The notes beneath the pieces were generated by a model that worked only from the letters and a program-made list of their open reading frames with translations, ran no database searches and was not told the origin of the DNA. Shown here in pieces: positions 23,217-36,600 of a DNA stretch of 64,000 bases (its first letter is position 1; every line of letters starts with the position of its first letter). The stretch spans positions 4,898,071 through 4,962,070 of the forward strand of contig NC_037650.1 of NCBI RefSeq assembly GCF_003254395.2, in the 5' to 3' direction. The position numbers and the translations under genes are program-made. Source of the stretch: Apis mellifera (taxonomy: Eukaryota > Arthropoda > Insecta > Hymenoptera > Apidae).

Positions 23217-26200
23217 TTTTAGTTACTTCCTCCAACTTGCTCTACATCTTGACTCTCGTCACGTGAGATTATTAAATCTGAAAATTAAACATCCCTTCTT
23301 TTATTCTTACCACTTATTACTTAGACACAGATCTTGAATAGTTATATTCACTTTCACATAAACGTAACGTTATGCAATCAAGGAAAAAGCGCCAAACTTT
23401 TGCAATTCTTTTCATTCAGTCACGAAAATTACATACACAATACGAACGAAATACCAGTTCCAATTGTATCGTTAAATTTATTACATCGACGTTATTCTTC
23501 GAATCATCGACCCATACATTTCAAAATTATTATTCTTTTTTTTTAACAATACCTTCGAGCTTTCTCGTTGAAATCAAGTCCAGGCCTGGAAGGCTGCACG
23601 ACGCGTACAAATGGAATAATTATAAGCCAATAGTTGCGCCTCTGCGAAAGGGACGGATATATTTAATAATTTGCATCGATGACTTGGTAATCGTGCTCGA
23701 ATTAATCTCGTTAATATACGAGGAATCCGTTGCTCGATTATTGCCGACAAGAGATGATATTCGTGGAACTGAATGAAACTCCTCTCTAACGGATATTTGA
23801 GTTCGGGACTTAACAAACGTCATACATGGATATACATGGATAACGGAATGGTAAAGTTGAACTGGTGATGCACATAAATTTTCACGGTTAATTTTATCCG
23901 TCATCATCAGTTTCAATCGCGGCTTAATTAGAATGTACATGTTATCCCGACATTACGTAAATCGATGATTCGTTTCCAACGTTCTATTCATCAACGTAAC
24001 AACGATATTACCATCTACCAAAATCTAAGCTTACTTGATCCTAATCAATCTATCCTGTACAACGTATCACGACCACAAGATATCGGAATAATGGAAAGAG
24101 AAAATTCTGTTCGAAACGTCGGTGCATCGCTGGCAGATGCACGACAGATGCACCTGTCACGCGTTCACGAATATTTCTTTCTCCTTTCTTTTTTATTTCC
24201 ATTTTCGAACAACCGTTTCAACGTTTATCCATCCGATAAATACTGTATTCTTCCATCCATCCGTAGATATGAAATACAATCTGTGGATGGAGTTCTCGCG
24301 TCGCGAGAACGTCAAGAGGGAAGAGTATCGTAGCTCGAAATATGAAAGGACGATCGTTTTGAAAATACACAAACGCGAAATATATTCCATCCCCGCGGAT
24401 GAACGGAGATTTTTATCCGTTTTATTTTACCCTCTGACTAAAGGCATCGTGGATTAATATCGCGAACACGAGCAGGGAATATTATTAAAAGAGCAACGCG
24501 CTTGCTCTTCTCTTCCTTTGTTTTTGTGTCCCGTTTATAATTTATTCTTTTTTTTTTTGCGCGCGCAGAACGTTCCCCATTGTATTTTAATCATCTTCAA
24601 CGACGTCAAGTATCAAATGCGCGCACACAGTTAGCACATTGAAAAATGAAATTCAAGGTTTGCGTCAAGGTACTTTAGTATGAAAAATGTTGAACGTCAA
24701 CTGTTTCGAATTTACAACGCTCGAAAAGTTTTTAATAACAACGATCTCCCTTCTTCCGACTTTTGATATTTTCATCCGTCTGGAAAAAGCATTTTCGGAT
24801 GGAACATAAATTTGAAAAAAATTCCATGTATGGTAATGTGTTCCAAGGTGGAAATCGGTGGAATACCAGGAATATTCTCATTATCTTTTGTTCTTCTCGA
24901 TCTCTTTGTTTCGATCCTTCATTCCATGAAAATCGCCGATGAATAAACGCGAAATTCGACCCATATCCGACTTGTTGTTTTTTCATCAAATCTAAAAAAA
25001 AAAAAAAAAGAACGGTCCAATTCGAAGTACAGAAGCGGGGAATTAACACGCGATTTAATTTGCACGATGTTCGATTCGGGGAAAGTTTCGGTTATCAAAT
25101 TTCCTGCGATGAAACGTTCGAAACACTTGGAAATCGATCAGCCGGATTCTGGTGAAATCATGATCGTTGCATAGTTCGCGTAACAAACGTGCGTCGACGG
25201 TCACATCGCTGAAATTCGATGGGATGTTTACTCCGTACTCGTGATCGATGATTTATCGCCCTGGCATTTAAACAGATTCGGATGCAACGATTCATTCACT
25301 GATCCATCCTTCTGGAAAAAAGAATTAAAAATTCGTTATTTTTGAATGTATTTTCGCTTCACCGTATTCCAAACTAGCAATAGTCTCTCTATGAAAATTT
25401 GAATAATTGTTTACGAATTTGAAAACAAATTAAATAGGAAATAACTAACCATTTCCGGAAATATTTTACATCGACGGACGATTAATCAGACGATAATCAG
25501 AAAATCGATATATTTGCTTCTATTCTTCATACGATTGTTAACAGAAAAGGATGAGATATGCTCGATTGACCTACAAATGGGATGCTGGAAAGTTTGGACA
25601 GCGTCGACGGGGAATTTCTGACAATTACTATTATTTATCGAGTCTTGAAAAAGAGATTTAATAGATAGAGGAAGATAGAAATCTCTCTCTAAATATAAAA
25701 TACTATTTCGATGGTACAATTATCAATATCGTTGAACAAGTTTTTAATATCTCGTCTGATTAAAAATCGAGCCACGTCGCGCAGAAAACCAACATTTGAC
25801 CGTGGATGCAGTACCAGCATAGATAGAAAATTTTTGATTGAAAGGAGTACACGTGTTTTTTTCCCAGTCAAGAATTTTTCCGTATCACGAATTGAACAAA
25901 TTTGAAACATTCAAAAAATATCAACGAAAGAAAACTAAATTGGAGAGAAAAATGCGATGAAGAAAATTCGTACAATTGTTCGCACAATTTTTCCCGATTA
26001 ATTATACCCGTTTGTTCTACTTGACAATCAACGACCGCCCGTGATCTCGATCAAACTTTCAGACCCGTTAAATTTTTAGATTTTGATTCAAAGTTGCGGA
26101 GATCTATTTTCGAGATAAAATCTTCAACTTATTATATCCTCGTATCGAGGGCAGATTTAATTGGCTGTTTGACGAGAATAGAGAGGCGGTTCGAAAATAA

Positions 26201-29200
26201 TTTTTGAACGGGCATTAAATTCATTCGATTAGATTGTCGATACTTTTCAATCACTACGACCGGAAGCGTGGCGATCAATTAAAAGGCTTTCATCCTCCGA
26301 TAAATTTTATCGATGGCGAATCAAGCGTCGCTTTTGACCCGGTATTACGATAATCTGATAGCACAATGTTATAATCCCCGACAAGTTCGCGCCGTTCGTG
26401 TTATTCCGATACAAACATCGAAGAAACCGTGAACGCTTGATAAATAACGATCTCGTGACCGTCATTTTTATATCACTCGTCTCTTCGATGCATTTCCTTT
26501 TATTAGCTCTGCTGTGCAACAATGTCGTTAAAATAACGTAAAGCTTTTGTATCTTTATATAATCAATCGACACGAAACGAAATTTCCAATAACTTCATTG
26601 TTCCCCGCACAGATTAAATATTATTACATTCGAAACATTAAACAGATTAATCAGCAAATAGAATCATACCGCGTTGTTTACATTACATCTAATTTTACGT
26701 GGCTCGTAATCCTTTCCATAATTTACATAACGAGTTAACTTGAAAAAATAAAATTCCTCCTAATTTTTCGTCAATTTCATCGTTTTCAATTCCCAAAAGA
26801 GAGGGGCACATATTTTTTTATAATATTGCCGATAAAAATGACAAATGTTCGCGGCGGGATAATATCGATAATATCCAGCTACGTACGTCCACCATCTCTC
26901 CCTGAAAATTTAAAAGAAGGTGAGTAAGGAACTATTTCTTTCTTTTTTCTTTCTTTTCCATCAGATCAATGAAACCATGCAAATAAAATATTCATTATTC
27001 ATTTAAAGCGTGTGGCTTCGCGATGAGAGAAGTCACGACGGCGAGTAATTAGCGGTAACCGACCCTCTCTGTTTGCTTCCTACTATAATTTCTACTCTAC
27101 CGCCTCTAACAGCCGGTGACAAAAATGGAATACGTGCGCGGGACAACGGAGAAAATGAAAAATGATGATTGCCACGGTTGGCGACGAGCGACAAGCCATC
27201 ATTTTGCTCTTTTGTTTCTATTTGCGCTAGAAATAAAGGCGACCAAGGTACAGCGCCAATGATAATGATCCTTTCCTGCCCTCCTGATCGCCGGATGAAC
27301 TTTTGCTCCACTTCGACAGAGATACAGAGAGCATAGGAAAAATCGTCATTGGAATCGATCGTACCGATTTCTCTCGTATTTTTCTTTCTTTCTTTCTTTC
27401 TTCTTTTTTTGTAGAATAATTTGGAAAAAGTTGAACGGAATCATCAAGCTGTAACGAGGAACGTTTTACCTGCGCTCGTACGAGTTACGAGCTTTGTGTC
27501 GCGGGCTAAAAATAAACACAATGGAAACGGGCTGCAGGTTGTTCTTTCATCCTCGTTCGTTTTTCCAACCATGGCTTCCTCGAGTATTTGCTGCCTCGAT
27601 TTTCCGGCCTAGGGAGAAATTCTCGATTCAATCCAACCGGCTGAATATATATATATATATATATTTTTTTTTACGGAAGCACGTCGGCCGTCGCCATCGG
27701 GCACGTAATTTTTCGATACGAGTTTCCCTCGTTTCGGTTACCGGCGGCTTGTTAACGTTCCTGTTCGAGAGATCATGTAATTCACGACCGAGTTATTGCA
27801 CGAGTGCCGTGATATAATCGATTTTCACAGAGCAGATGTGGCACGAACCACCGCAGATTTTCGAGATTGAAAATAACGAGTCAAACCCGTCCAACTTGGA
27901 AACTTGAAAGCTTTGCCGTAACGTAAATATATATATATATACGCGATCAACAGTTACTTTTTTCCGGTTTTTAATACGTTACTATTTCCCAGAGGACAAT
28001 GTCTTTGATGAAAAATTTCAACCGTTGACGTCATCCAGAATATTACACTCGCGGGATTTATTTTTAGGATTAATCCGCCGCGAGAATTTTTCCCTATTTC
28101 GGAGCCTTTTTCCCCTCCCCTCGTCCCTCTATTAATTCACGTTACAATGGCGTATTACGAAACGAAATGGAAAAAAATTTAGTCTTTTCCAGAAGGTACA
28201 TTAATTTTCAAAACAGAAGAAAAAAGAAGATAAAAAGGATAGAAGAAAAAGGATAAATAGAAGAGAGATTATTTGCCTTATTGGATTGATTGTACTTATC
28301 AAAACTATTATATAAATTCTCGATAATCCCGACACATTTATGGAAAAGTGATAATTTCGTGCTTCCACTATACGATTAATAGCCATCAGTTTAAAGTGGG
28401 TTGTTTAGTGAGGGATAAGAGGGTGTCTGGACAGAAACGGAGTGGTCAAGTGTGCAAGAGGAAGATGGAGTGGCATCGGTTTCGCCAATAATTCAAACAG
28501 AAGTTGTGCCGTGGGATACGTACGTATTTCTGGACAGCCTCTCTGTTACCGGTACAGTGATATATTCGCGGGTACAAAAATGTCCTCCACTTCGATTATC
28601 GATTCGTGTTTCCAATAATATTGCACCGATCCGCCCTCACGTTGATATCTATAATATTCTTGTCTTGTCTCTGGCGAAATATTTGTTACAGAGAGGAAAC
28701 GACTATGCGATTTCAAGAAAAGAACTCCATTTGCATAAATTTCGTTTCGATACGATGCAGTTTCAGACAATTTTTCTGATTCTGATCTTGGAAAAAGTAG
28801 CTTGATCCGAATGGAAATAATAAATTTCGAATCGATGGGTTTAAACGAAACCTTCTTTTTTGAAATATATTTTCGATGATGCATCGATCTTGTTTCATTT
28901 CGTCGAAATTTTCTGGCTTTCTCAATTGATTGATCGATGCGATTTTGTGTCATTTTTTTTTTCGATTCTCGATAAGGGCTAATTAATGACACGCATTAAA
29001 ATAATCGATGCTATTTGACATTGTGAAAAGCAAGTTAGATGATGAAATTCCTAGCTAATTGAATAACTATCGATCCAAACGCGTTTCATGGATTTAATAA
29101 GCCGCGTACGAAAGAAGAAATCGTTCATGGGAAATTTTCATTTTTCTAAACTGCCGCTTTTTCATTTCTCTTTCACCTTCTTTTGGACATGTTGACACGA

Positions 29201-30952
29201 GGGAAAATATCATTTAATACACGCCATTTATTTTCTTGGGACATTCGATATATAATTTAAATCGTTGGCAATATTTCAAGACGAATATTACGACGAATAT
29301 CAAGAATTGTGAAAAGTGGATCAAAAGTTTCGTCCAACTTATTCCATTGGACTTGGGAAAGAAAATGCGATTACAAATTGTGCAATTATGGAAAGAAAAA
29401 CAATTTGTCGAGAAAAGGATATGTAAAAAAATATTGAAAAATGTAAATCGAATAAATAAATCCTTTGGAAATTTTAATTTCATTTCAATAAATTTCCATG
29501 TTTAAAAATATATATATGCTGCTTTAAGAGGAAACTTTTTCCGTAAATCTTCTCAATTGTTCTCAAGATGTGTTCCAAGAATATTTTATATTAAACGATT
29601 CATGGACGTAATATGCTTTCCTCCCTGAACGTGAGATGAAAAAGAGAATGTTGTTCCCTGCAACTTTGTCACTTTTTCCCTTTTTTCTTTTTTATCCTAT
29701 TCGCGCATTTATTAAACGTGTTTCTAAACGAAACATGAAATTGATCTTCGTTTGCTCATTTAGATGCACTGACGGTTGGCAAAGAAGAAAGAAAAAAAAT
29801 GTCACGCGTTATGAATAATGTAAGAAGAATCAACCTTCGAATTTGAATAAACGAATTATTTTTAAATTTCGTTCGGTGGAAACGAAATTAAACGGTGTTT
29901 ATCTAGGAATCACTTTTGCATTTAACCCTTTTAAAAAGCTTAATTGCTTCACAGTTCATCCTTTCCCGGATTTCGAGGATTTTTTTCAAGAATTAACACG
30001 ATTTTCCCTTCTCGCCAAACAAGAAACGAATACTTTTACAGATTTAACGTTATTTCTATGCGATTTCGAAAGAAGAAAGAAGAAAGGAAATATCGTTGCA
30101 ACAAAATTACCAAAGTAAGTAAGTATATTTTCTCTATTCTCTTAATTATATACCGCTTTATCGAAGGGAGACTGAAATCTTTAGTGAAAAATAAAGCGAA
30201 TTACAAGATTGGTCACGCAATGAATATCCAGAGGTTTTAATGATTTTTTTTCCCTCCCCCCTCGAGTATAATCGACCTGTTGAGAAGTAAGTTCGTTTCA
30301 CACGCAAGAAGTTTACTCGCGCCGAGAAATATTTTGCTTTTACTCCACCAATGTATTATTAACTATATTATTAAAAACTTAATAAAGTAACGTTAGAACT
30401 TAGATTCTTTAAATCCTAATATTGAAAACGATAAAATTCGTTGAAATTGCTATTGTAAAAATTATATACATTCCATGTACTTTTTCCAAATATAAGAATG
30501 AATGGATTTAATGGTGGATTCTCGTAAGATGCGTGGCGGTATTGCGTGGAAGATTCGAACGTGGAAAAAGGACACCCGCGCCTCTCGCGCTATCCATTAA
30601 GTCAGGGTGGTGAATGAATGGGGATGCTGCTTGTTAATTAGCGAAACTCGGGCTGGCATTCGGACACAGCTTTCAGGACGGATGCTTCATTCGCATCGTC
30701 ACGCCCTTTATCACTGTTTAATTGCTGTGAAGAGTAATCTTCGTATGTAATTAACGCACACACACGTATGTCCACACACACACACACACACACACATATC
30801 TCCTTTCTCTTATCCCTTACGATCATCTTACTGTTGCTGTTCTTCTCTGGTGTTGATATAAACATTCGTCCGTGTGTTGTACGATCGTGTTTAAAAATTA
30901 CTCACGTGTGTGCTTACGAAGTGGCTATCACTGACGATGATGATGATTTCAG
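23217..30952. other. Intergenic stretch upstream of the ANKDD1A-like gene
   Basis: I see no supported gene on either strand. The promoter of the minus-strand ANKDD1A-like gene should lie just above 23216, but no TATA box or other clear element stands out. A segment near 27420-27540 is open after a TTTGTAG acceptor but resembles no protein I know. A CA repeat lies at 30775-30795. Confidence 0.5.
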
Positions 30953-31171
30953 GTGCAAATTGTAACGAGATTTGGAAAGGATGGAAGTCAAGCGAAGAGG
31001 ACGACCACCATGGACGATCTCCGTTTCCGAGGGAGCTGCACGATGTTTATAGCACGAAGGGCGGCATGCTACTGGCCGAATCATCCCCCGTTTCACCCCT
31101 ACTCACCCCATTATTAGGTCGACGGCAGCGCAGCTACGTGGTGGTTGCAACGACTATGATAGGCGTTCGCA
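30953..31171 (+). CDS. Candidate plus-strand internal exon, unidentified
   Basis: A GC-rich island of 219 bases (73 codons) in AT-rich surroundings. It is preceded by ATGATTTCAG and followed by GTAAGTCG. One frame is fully open with phase 1 at both ends. The predicted peptide starts ANCNEIWKGWKSSEEDDHHG, has GRSPFPRELHDVYSTKGGML, then SPLLTPLLGRRQRSY and VVVATTMIG. I do not recognise it, and I found no partner exon in the window. It could also be a conserved non-coding or 5' UTR exon; another frame has ACCACCATGG, a good start context, but runs only 35 codons. Confidence 0.35.
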
Positions 31172-33504
31172 GTAAGTCGAATTTTGAGATCCTCGTTCTT
31201 TTTCTTCTTCTTCTTCTTCTTTTATTTAGTACTTGCTTTCATCGTATCTTTTCCTCAGAATTTTTCTTGTAAAGTTTTAAAAAAATTTTCTCCAGCTTTT
31301 TCCAGCCCAGGATATTTTTCGAATGGCGTGAAGTAAAAATTGAAATTGATATTTAATCTTTCGAACGTAAAATTTCACGTCGGTCGTGTAGAATACGTAA
31401 TGTCGAAAATATATGTTTCTTTCTTTTAGCATAAGAAAGGGTTATGAAAGGGAGGAGAGTTTTGATTTATAATTCATTCACGCTCTGAATATAGAAAGGG
31501 TACTTTAAAGTAGTTGTACCATTCCTCGTGGATGGAAGTTCGATGTGACGCCTTCGCAAGCCATTTAAAACGCGTAATTATTTATATATCGATCTCTCTC
31601 TCTCTTTCGGGAAAACTCTGGACGAGAACAGTTTTCCTTTTTTCGCGAACACTTTCCCTAATCGAATCCTCCGCTTTGGATAATTCTTTCATTTCATTTC
31701 TTCTCTTCTCAAATAATCGTGCATATTTTACGCCTTTTTTTTCTTTTTTTTAAATATCAACGTTAATTATTCCACTAACGAAAGGAAGTTTAACTTTCAT
31801 TGATATTCGTACAATTAATTCGCGGTAATTTCATTTGAATCGATAAAGCAAACGGTCTTTAATGGAAGGGAGGGAACAGGTTTCGCATGGTGGCCAGAAT
31901 TAATTCGCGTTTTAATTAAATTTTCCACGTACAACGATTGATTTCAATTCACCGATATATCGTTCCCGTTGTTATTAATTTCTCGGATGTTGTCCCGGAT
32001 ACAACCGGTGTACTATATCCGTTATCCCGATTCAAGGGGTAAAACACATCGATGCGTGTTTGCATTATCGTATCCGTTGAGATTGAATTTTATTGAAGCA
32101 ACCAGTTCCTTCCCCTCCGTGACGGGATTGAAAAGTGAGTATCGTTCTTTGACGTCGAACGCGAGTTTTGATTGAAAACGAGAAAGATACGAGATGGAAA
32201 AGTTTGTTGCTAACACGAAAATTATTGCTAACGAAGAATTGTATCTCGAACTGGAAAGTGATAAGAAGAAAACGATCTTTGTGGAAATTTCCCTCGAACT
32301 TAACCGCTTAAAGCGTGAAATAGTTGGCTAGCTGCGTTAATAGCTTTCACCATATTTCACTGGAGATGTTCCTCGCTTATGCATCGTCCCAAAACTCCTC
32401 ATCATCTTGCATAATTTACATTTTTGCATCGCGAAATGATTTATCACCGTTGCATCCGATCCTATTTTCAGAATAATCGTAATAATTATTAACAAAAACA
32501 AGAAATTAATGGTTTTTTTTTTAAGAAAATTTCCCTAATTTCGATTCGTTGGATATGATACTAGAATAAATAATTTTCCTTGTACGAAAGCATTCGTATC
32601 TGCCAATACTTTCGTGGAATTAAACGTAGAATGGATTTTAAGAAAAATTAATTGCATTACTCAGAAAAAGAATATCGGAACTCGGTCATGTTCTATTTAA
32701 AATACGTGTTCCGAGATCTCTTCTAAATACTGTTTCCTTAGTCTTTACGCTATGAGAGAAGTAATAATATCTTTTGTCGGCAAGTCGGAGTTCAATTTTC
32801 TGAGAATGCTTTTTTTTTAACCAATAAATCCTTCTAATAAGCGAAAGAAATTCAGAGATTCTTTTGTTTATTAATTCATCGATTAGATAGAAATTAATCA
32901 GAGAAAGTATACGTTGAATTTTACACGCTAAATTCAAAGGGAGAAACTATAGAAATTTGCTCGAGGATTACACGAATGTAAATTCATCTACGAGTCTTCC
33001 GACTCTGAGAAGTCGTCTTCTCATATCTCATGATTGCATCGTATCCCTCCAAGTTATCGCTCTGCAAAGTAATGGATTTAGAGAACAAGGAAACGTATGT
33101 CATAACAGCGACATATTTACACAAAGAAACATGTTACATTCGGGGAAAACGTAAGCCTGTTGCTTGATGGAAATTATTCTGAAAAATGTTAGCAAGCTTT
33201 CTCTTATTCTACTTTCATCCCCTCTCTTCTTTCTTTCTTTTTTTTTATTTCATGCATGCTCTTTTGAAAAAACCTGCTAGAAAATGCAGTTTGTTTTATC
33301 ATTTCCTTTGTATCGTAACCATCCTCCGTTACTGATCTTTTACATCATCAATTATATTCTTACGTTCTTATTAGAGATTGTTTTTTTTTATATTTTTCAT
33401 ATATTTTCTCTGGAATAAAAAAGAGTATGAAAGTGATATACGAAAATCGAATGAATTATACAAAAGATAGGGAAAAAAAAAGCGTATGTACCGATTTCTA
33501 TCAT
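31172..33504. other. Intergenic stretch 3' of the convertase gene
   Basis: AT-rich, no supported gene. Contains a short CTT tract near 31200-31220 and poly-T runs. Confidence 0.5.
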
Positions 33505-33520
33505 TTTATTCACCTTTATT
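33505..33520 (-). terminator. Two poly(A) signals AATAAA of the convertase gene
   Basis: AATAAA occurs twice on the minus strand (33520-33515 and 33510-33505), about 70-80 bases after the stop codon at 33588. Confidence 0.55.
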
Positions 33521-33587
33521 TTTTTACATTTTCTTTTTTATATAACAAATGATAATTTTTTCTAAAAATATATATATATATGTATAT

Positions 33588-33689
33588 TCATAAGAACTCG
33601 AGCCAATCTTTTTCATAGACGTCGTTCGTCTCTTGAAGGAGCAATCCTAGTTTCCTCTCGAACATAGATTTCATCGATCGATCATCGTT
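33588..33689 (-). CDS. PCSK1: PC1/3 exon 14: C-terminal tail and stop
   Basis: 33 residues ending in TGA. MFERKLGLLLQETNDVYEKD followed by WLEFL can form an amphipathic acidic helix. In mammals the PC1/3 tail carries such helices for granule sorting. The tail after the P domain is much shorter than in mammals. Confidence 0.9.
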   Translation of the reverse strand, partial: NDDRSMKSMFERKLGLLLQETNDVYEKDWLEFL

Positions 33690-36600
33690 CTGCGATAATA
33701 AAATATTCGTTTTTCGCGTTAGAATGTCGAAAATATTCAAGCAAGAGAAATTCGAAGCTCGTCGAAAATTATCAATGAGGGGGGGAGGGAAAAGGAAAAG
33801 TAGGGAAGGCAATTCTTTTATTCGCGAAATCTACTCACAATGTTTCGAATTCGATTGTAGTCCTGATTGTAAATTCGTGGCCCGTTTTTACGATACTCGG
33901 GCATTTCCCTGGTTCCGTGTAAAACCAATGCAAATCCTTCTATCGTCCCATTATTTTCTTTCGGCCCGATCTGTTGAGTTGCAAATGAACATGTTCGATT
34001 AGATTTTCTATTCTTTTTCTATTCTCGCGCGAAACAAACGGCGCAGGAAATTAAATTTGGGAAATTTATTCGTGAATGGATTACCTCGTCAAGAATATCC
34101 AAAGTCCAGCTACCACGCGGATCCTCGCCCCACGATGCTACAGACATAAATTTCCATTTCTCGAAACCTGCTGTCGAATCGTCCAATTTTCTTGGCTTCA
34201 ATATCTGTACTTTTGTCCCTTGAAGATGCATCGAGATTAAAAAGAAAGAATAACGAATTCTATTTTCATTATATTCTGAAATTTATCTTATATTTCTCTC
34301 TCTTATATGGAAATGAAAAATTGTTTTCGAGCGAGTACAAAAATTCAAGGAAAAGAGAGAGAGACTCAATTATTAAATTTTACTTCTCGTAATTGAAATC
34401 AGGAGAATGTATGCATTGATGAAAATCGCGTGGCCCTTTTCCCTCGATCGAAATTATTACCGTTGCTTCGTTGTTTTTCAAACATTCCCCAATGCATTCA
34501 CGCGTGGAATATTGGCTATTAATATAACAGAATTCGTGTTCGGAATTAAAGCTGCACAATATCCCTCTCCCTCTCTCTCTCACTCCCTCTTCAATTCATT
34601 AGAATTAACTCTGATTCAGTTCTATTACTGTAAAATCGATCGTTGCACACTGTGTTTCTATTACATCTGACATCCTCAGTAATTTGTTTTCCAAGAAGCA
34701 GATAATAACGGTGGATAAATGGATAAATAAGAAAATCTTTGGTTAAACTCGCTTCGAGGTTGAGGGAAAGAGGAGAAATTATTTTTCAAAGCTTTCTTCC
34801 CATTTACCAACTTTTCCCCTCGCGAAATAAAAGCTTTATTAATGCTCTTTTCCCTTTTTTTTGCGCGACTTGCGTTGCCACCGGGGGCAATCTTTGAAAC
34901 TTTGACGGTGGAAAGGTAAAAATATTTTTCTTCTTTAGATTTCTCTTTAAAAAAATGGATGGAAGTGTGATCATAAATCTCGCACGCTTCCATTGTTTTT
35001 TCGAAATCGAGCGAGGGAGGGATACGTCTCGATCTGCGTGCGAGAATTTTATTTCTCCATCTCATTCTCGCACGTCTCGATCGACACTGCGAAATCCATT
35101 TCGTATAAATACATACGGTATATATAAATCGAAATATTTCTATTAGAGTTTAATGTTTTGCTTTCGCATCGACCGTACACGCGCGCGTGTATATTATATT
35201 GTAATCGAAATATTTCTATTAGAGTTTAATGTTTTGCTTTCGCGTGTTTATTTTCGCATCGACCGAACACGCGCGCGTATATCATATTATAATCGAAATA
35301 TTTCTATCAATGTTTCCGTTTCAAATGTTTATTTTCAAACGCGCGCTGTATTATCATTGGGATTTATTATTTCCTCGAAAACCTGTTCCCCACTCTTCCA
35401 CTCCTTATATTTCGACGCAGTTACGATTCAACGTTCGACCGAAGCGAACGGATTCTTACCTGATGGCGCAGTTAGGTGTATCTGAATAGAACCGCGAACG
35501 CTGTACTCGAGGCTAACCTCGATTTCCACGTGTTCCAAAAACGTAATCTCGTTCTCCGCCGCACGACACTCATCTTCCGCCTCGAATCGTATCCTCCTCG
35601 TATTTCCATAAGCCAACTTCTTCTCGATTCTAGACCAAGGAGAAATACGTTTTCTCTTCTATATAATCTCGCCGATACATTTTATCGAAAGTTTGTGGAA
35701 CATAATCAAGATAGAACCACTCCATAAACGACTATTAAACGTTTTACTGTGAATAATTATATCGGATATCGGTTAACCGACATACATATGGATATACGTC
35801 TCGTCGCAATTCTTTCTCGAAAGGAAGTGACGCAAAAAATGTTGCTTCGAAGTTCGGAAAAAAGAGAAGGAAGAGGAAGAAGGGGAAAGGTCTTGGTTGT
35901 GCTTTGAAGGGCGGGTTTAGCTGGAACGGAGCTACTTTTCATCCCGAGAAACGTTAAACCGACGTACGAAAAACTCCTCGAGACGTTCCACTTTTTCGAC
36001 TGCCTTCTTTACGGCGCAGTAACGAATGACTGAAGTGCACTTTACGGCGTGTTGAGTTTAACGACGCAAGAAAAGAGTCGCCGAGCTTTGCTGCGCTTTT
36101 CAAAGGATCAAGGACGAAACACGGGCCACGATGTTCCGATCGCGAGAATCGTTAATTTGCACACGCCTGTTTTTCTGTTTCTGGAAACGTCTTCTGCAAA
36201 CGTTTGAGAAGAGACGTTTAATTTTCCTCAACGTTATAAAAATTGTTACTAAAAAAATACTTGGTGGAAATTGAGATATAAACGTGTGCGAAATAACAGT
36301 GTCTCGAGTTTGAAAGCAAGTTCGTAGTGTTAGTGAGGGTTTAAAGCAAGAAATTTATGCGTAATAATCTAAATAGACGGCGAGTGATAATTTCTACGTG
36401 TGTGTGTATGCATGTGGAGAAGGTAAGTATTGATTGGACAGTTTATCGATGAATTAGATAACACGCTGAATCACATTTTATTGATTCTCTGAATCGTAAA
36501 CTTTTCTTACGCGTTCAAACGAAACATCTACGTACGTTTAATGTTGACGTCGTGGAGAAAAAGTTGTTATGGATTAAGTGAAAATTGTTACTTGCCCTTT

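Noticed and set aside
27407..27540. Possible plus-strand exon after TTTTTTTGTAG
   Set aside because: Open but with no clear donor, no motif and no partner exon.
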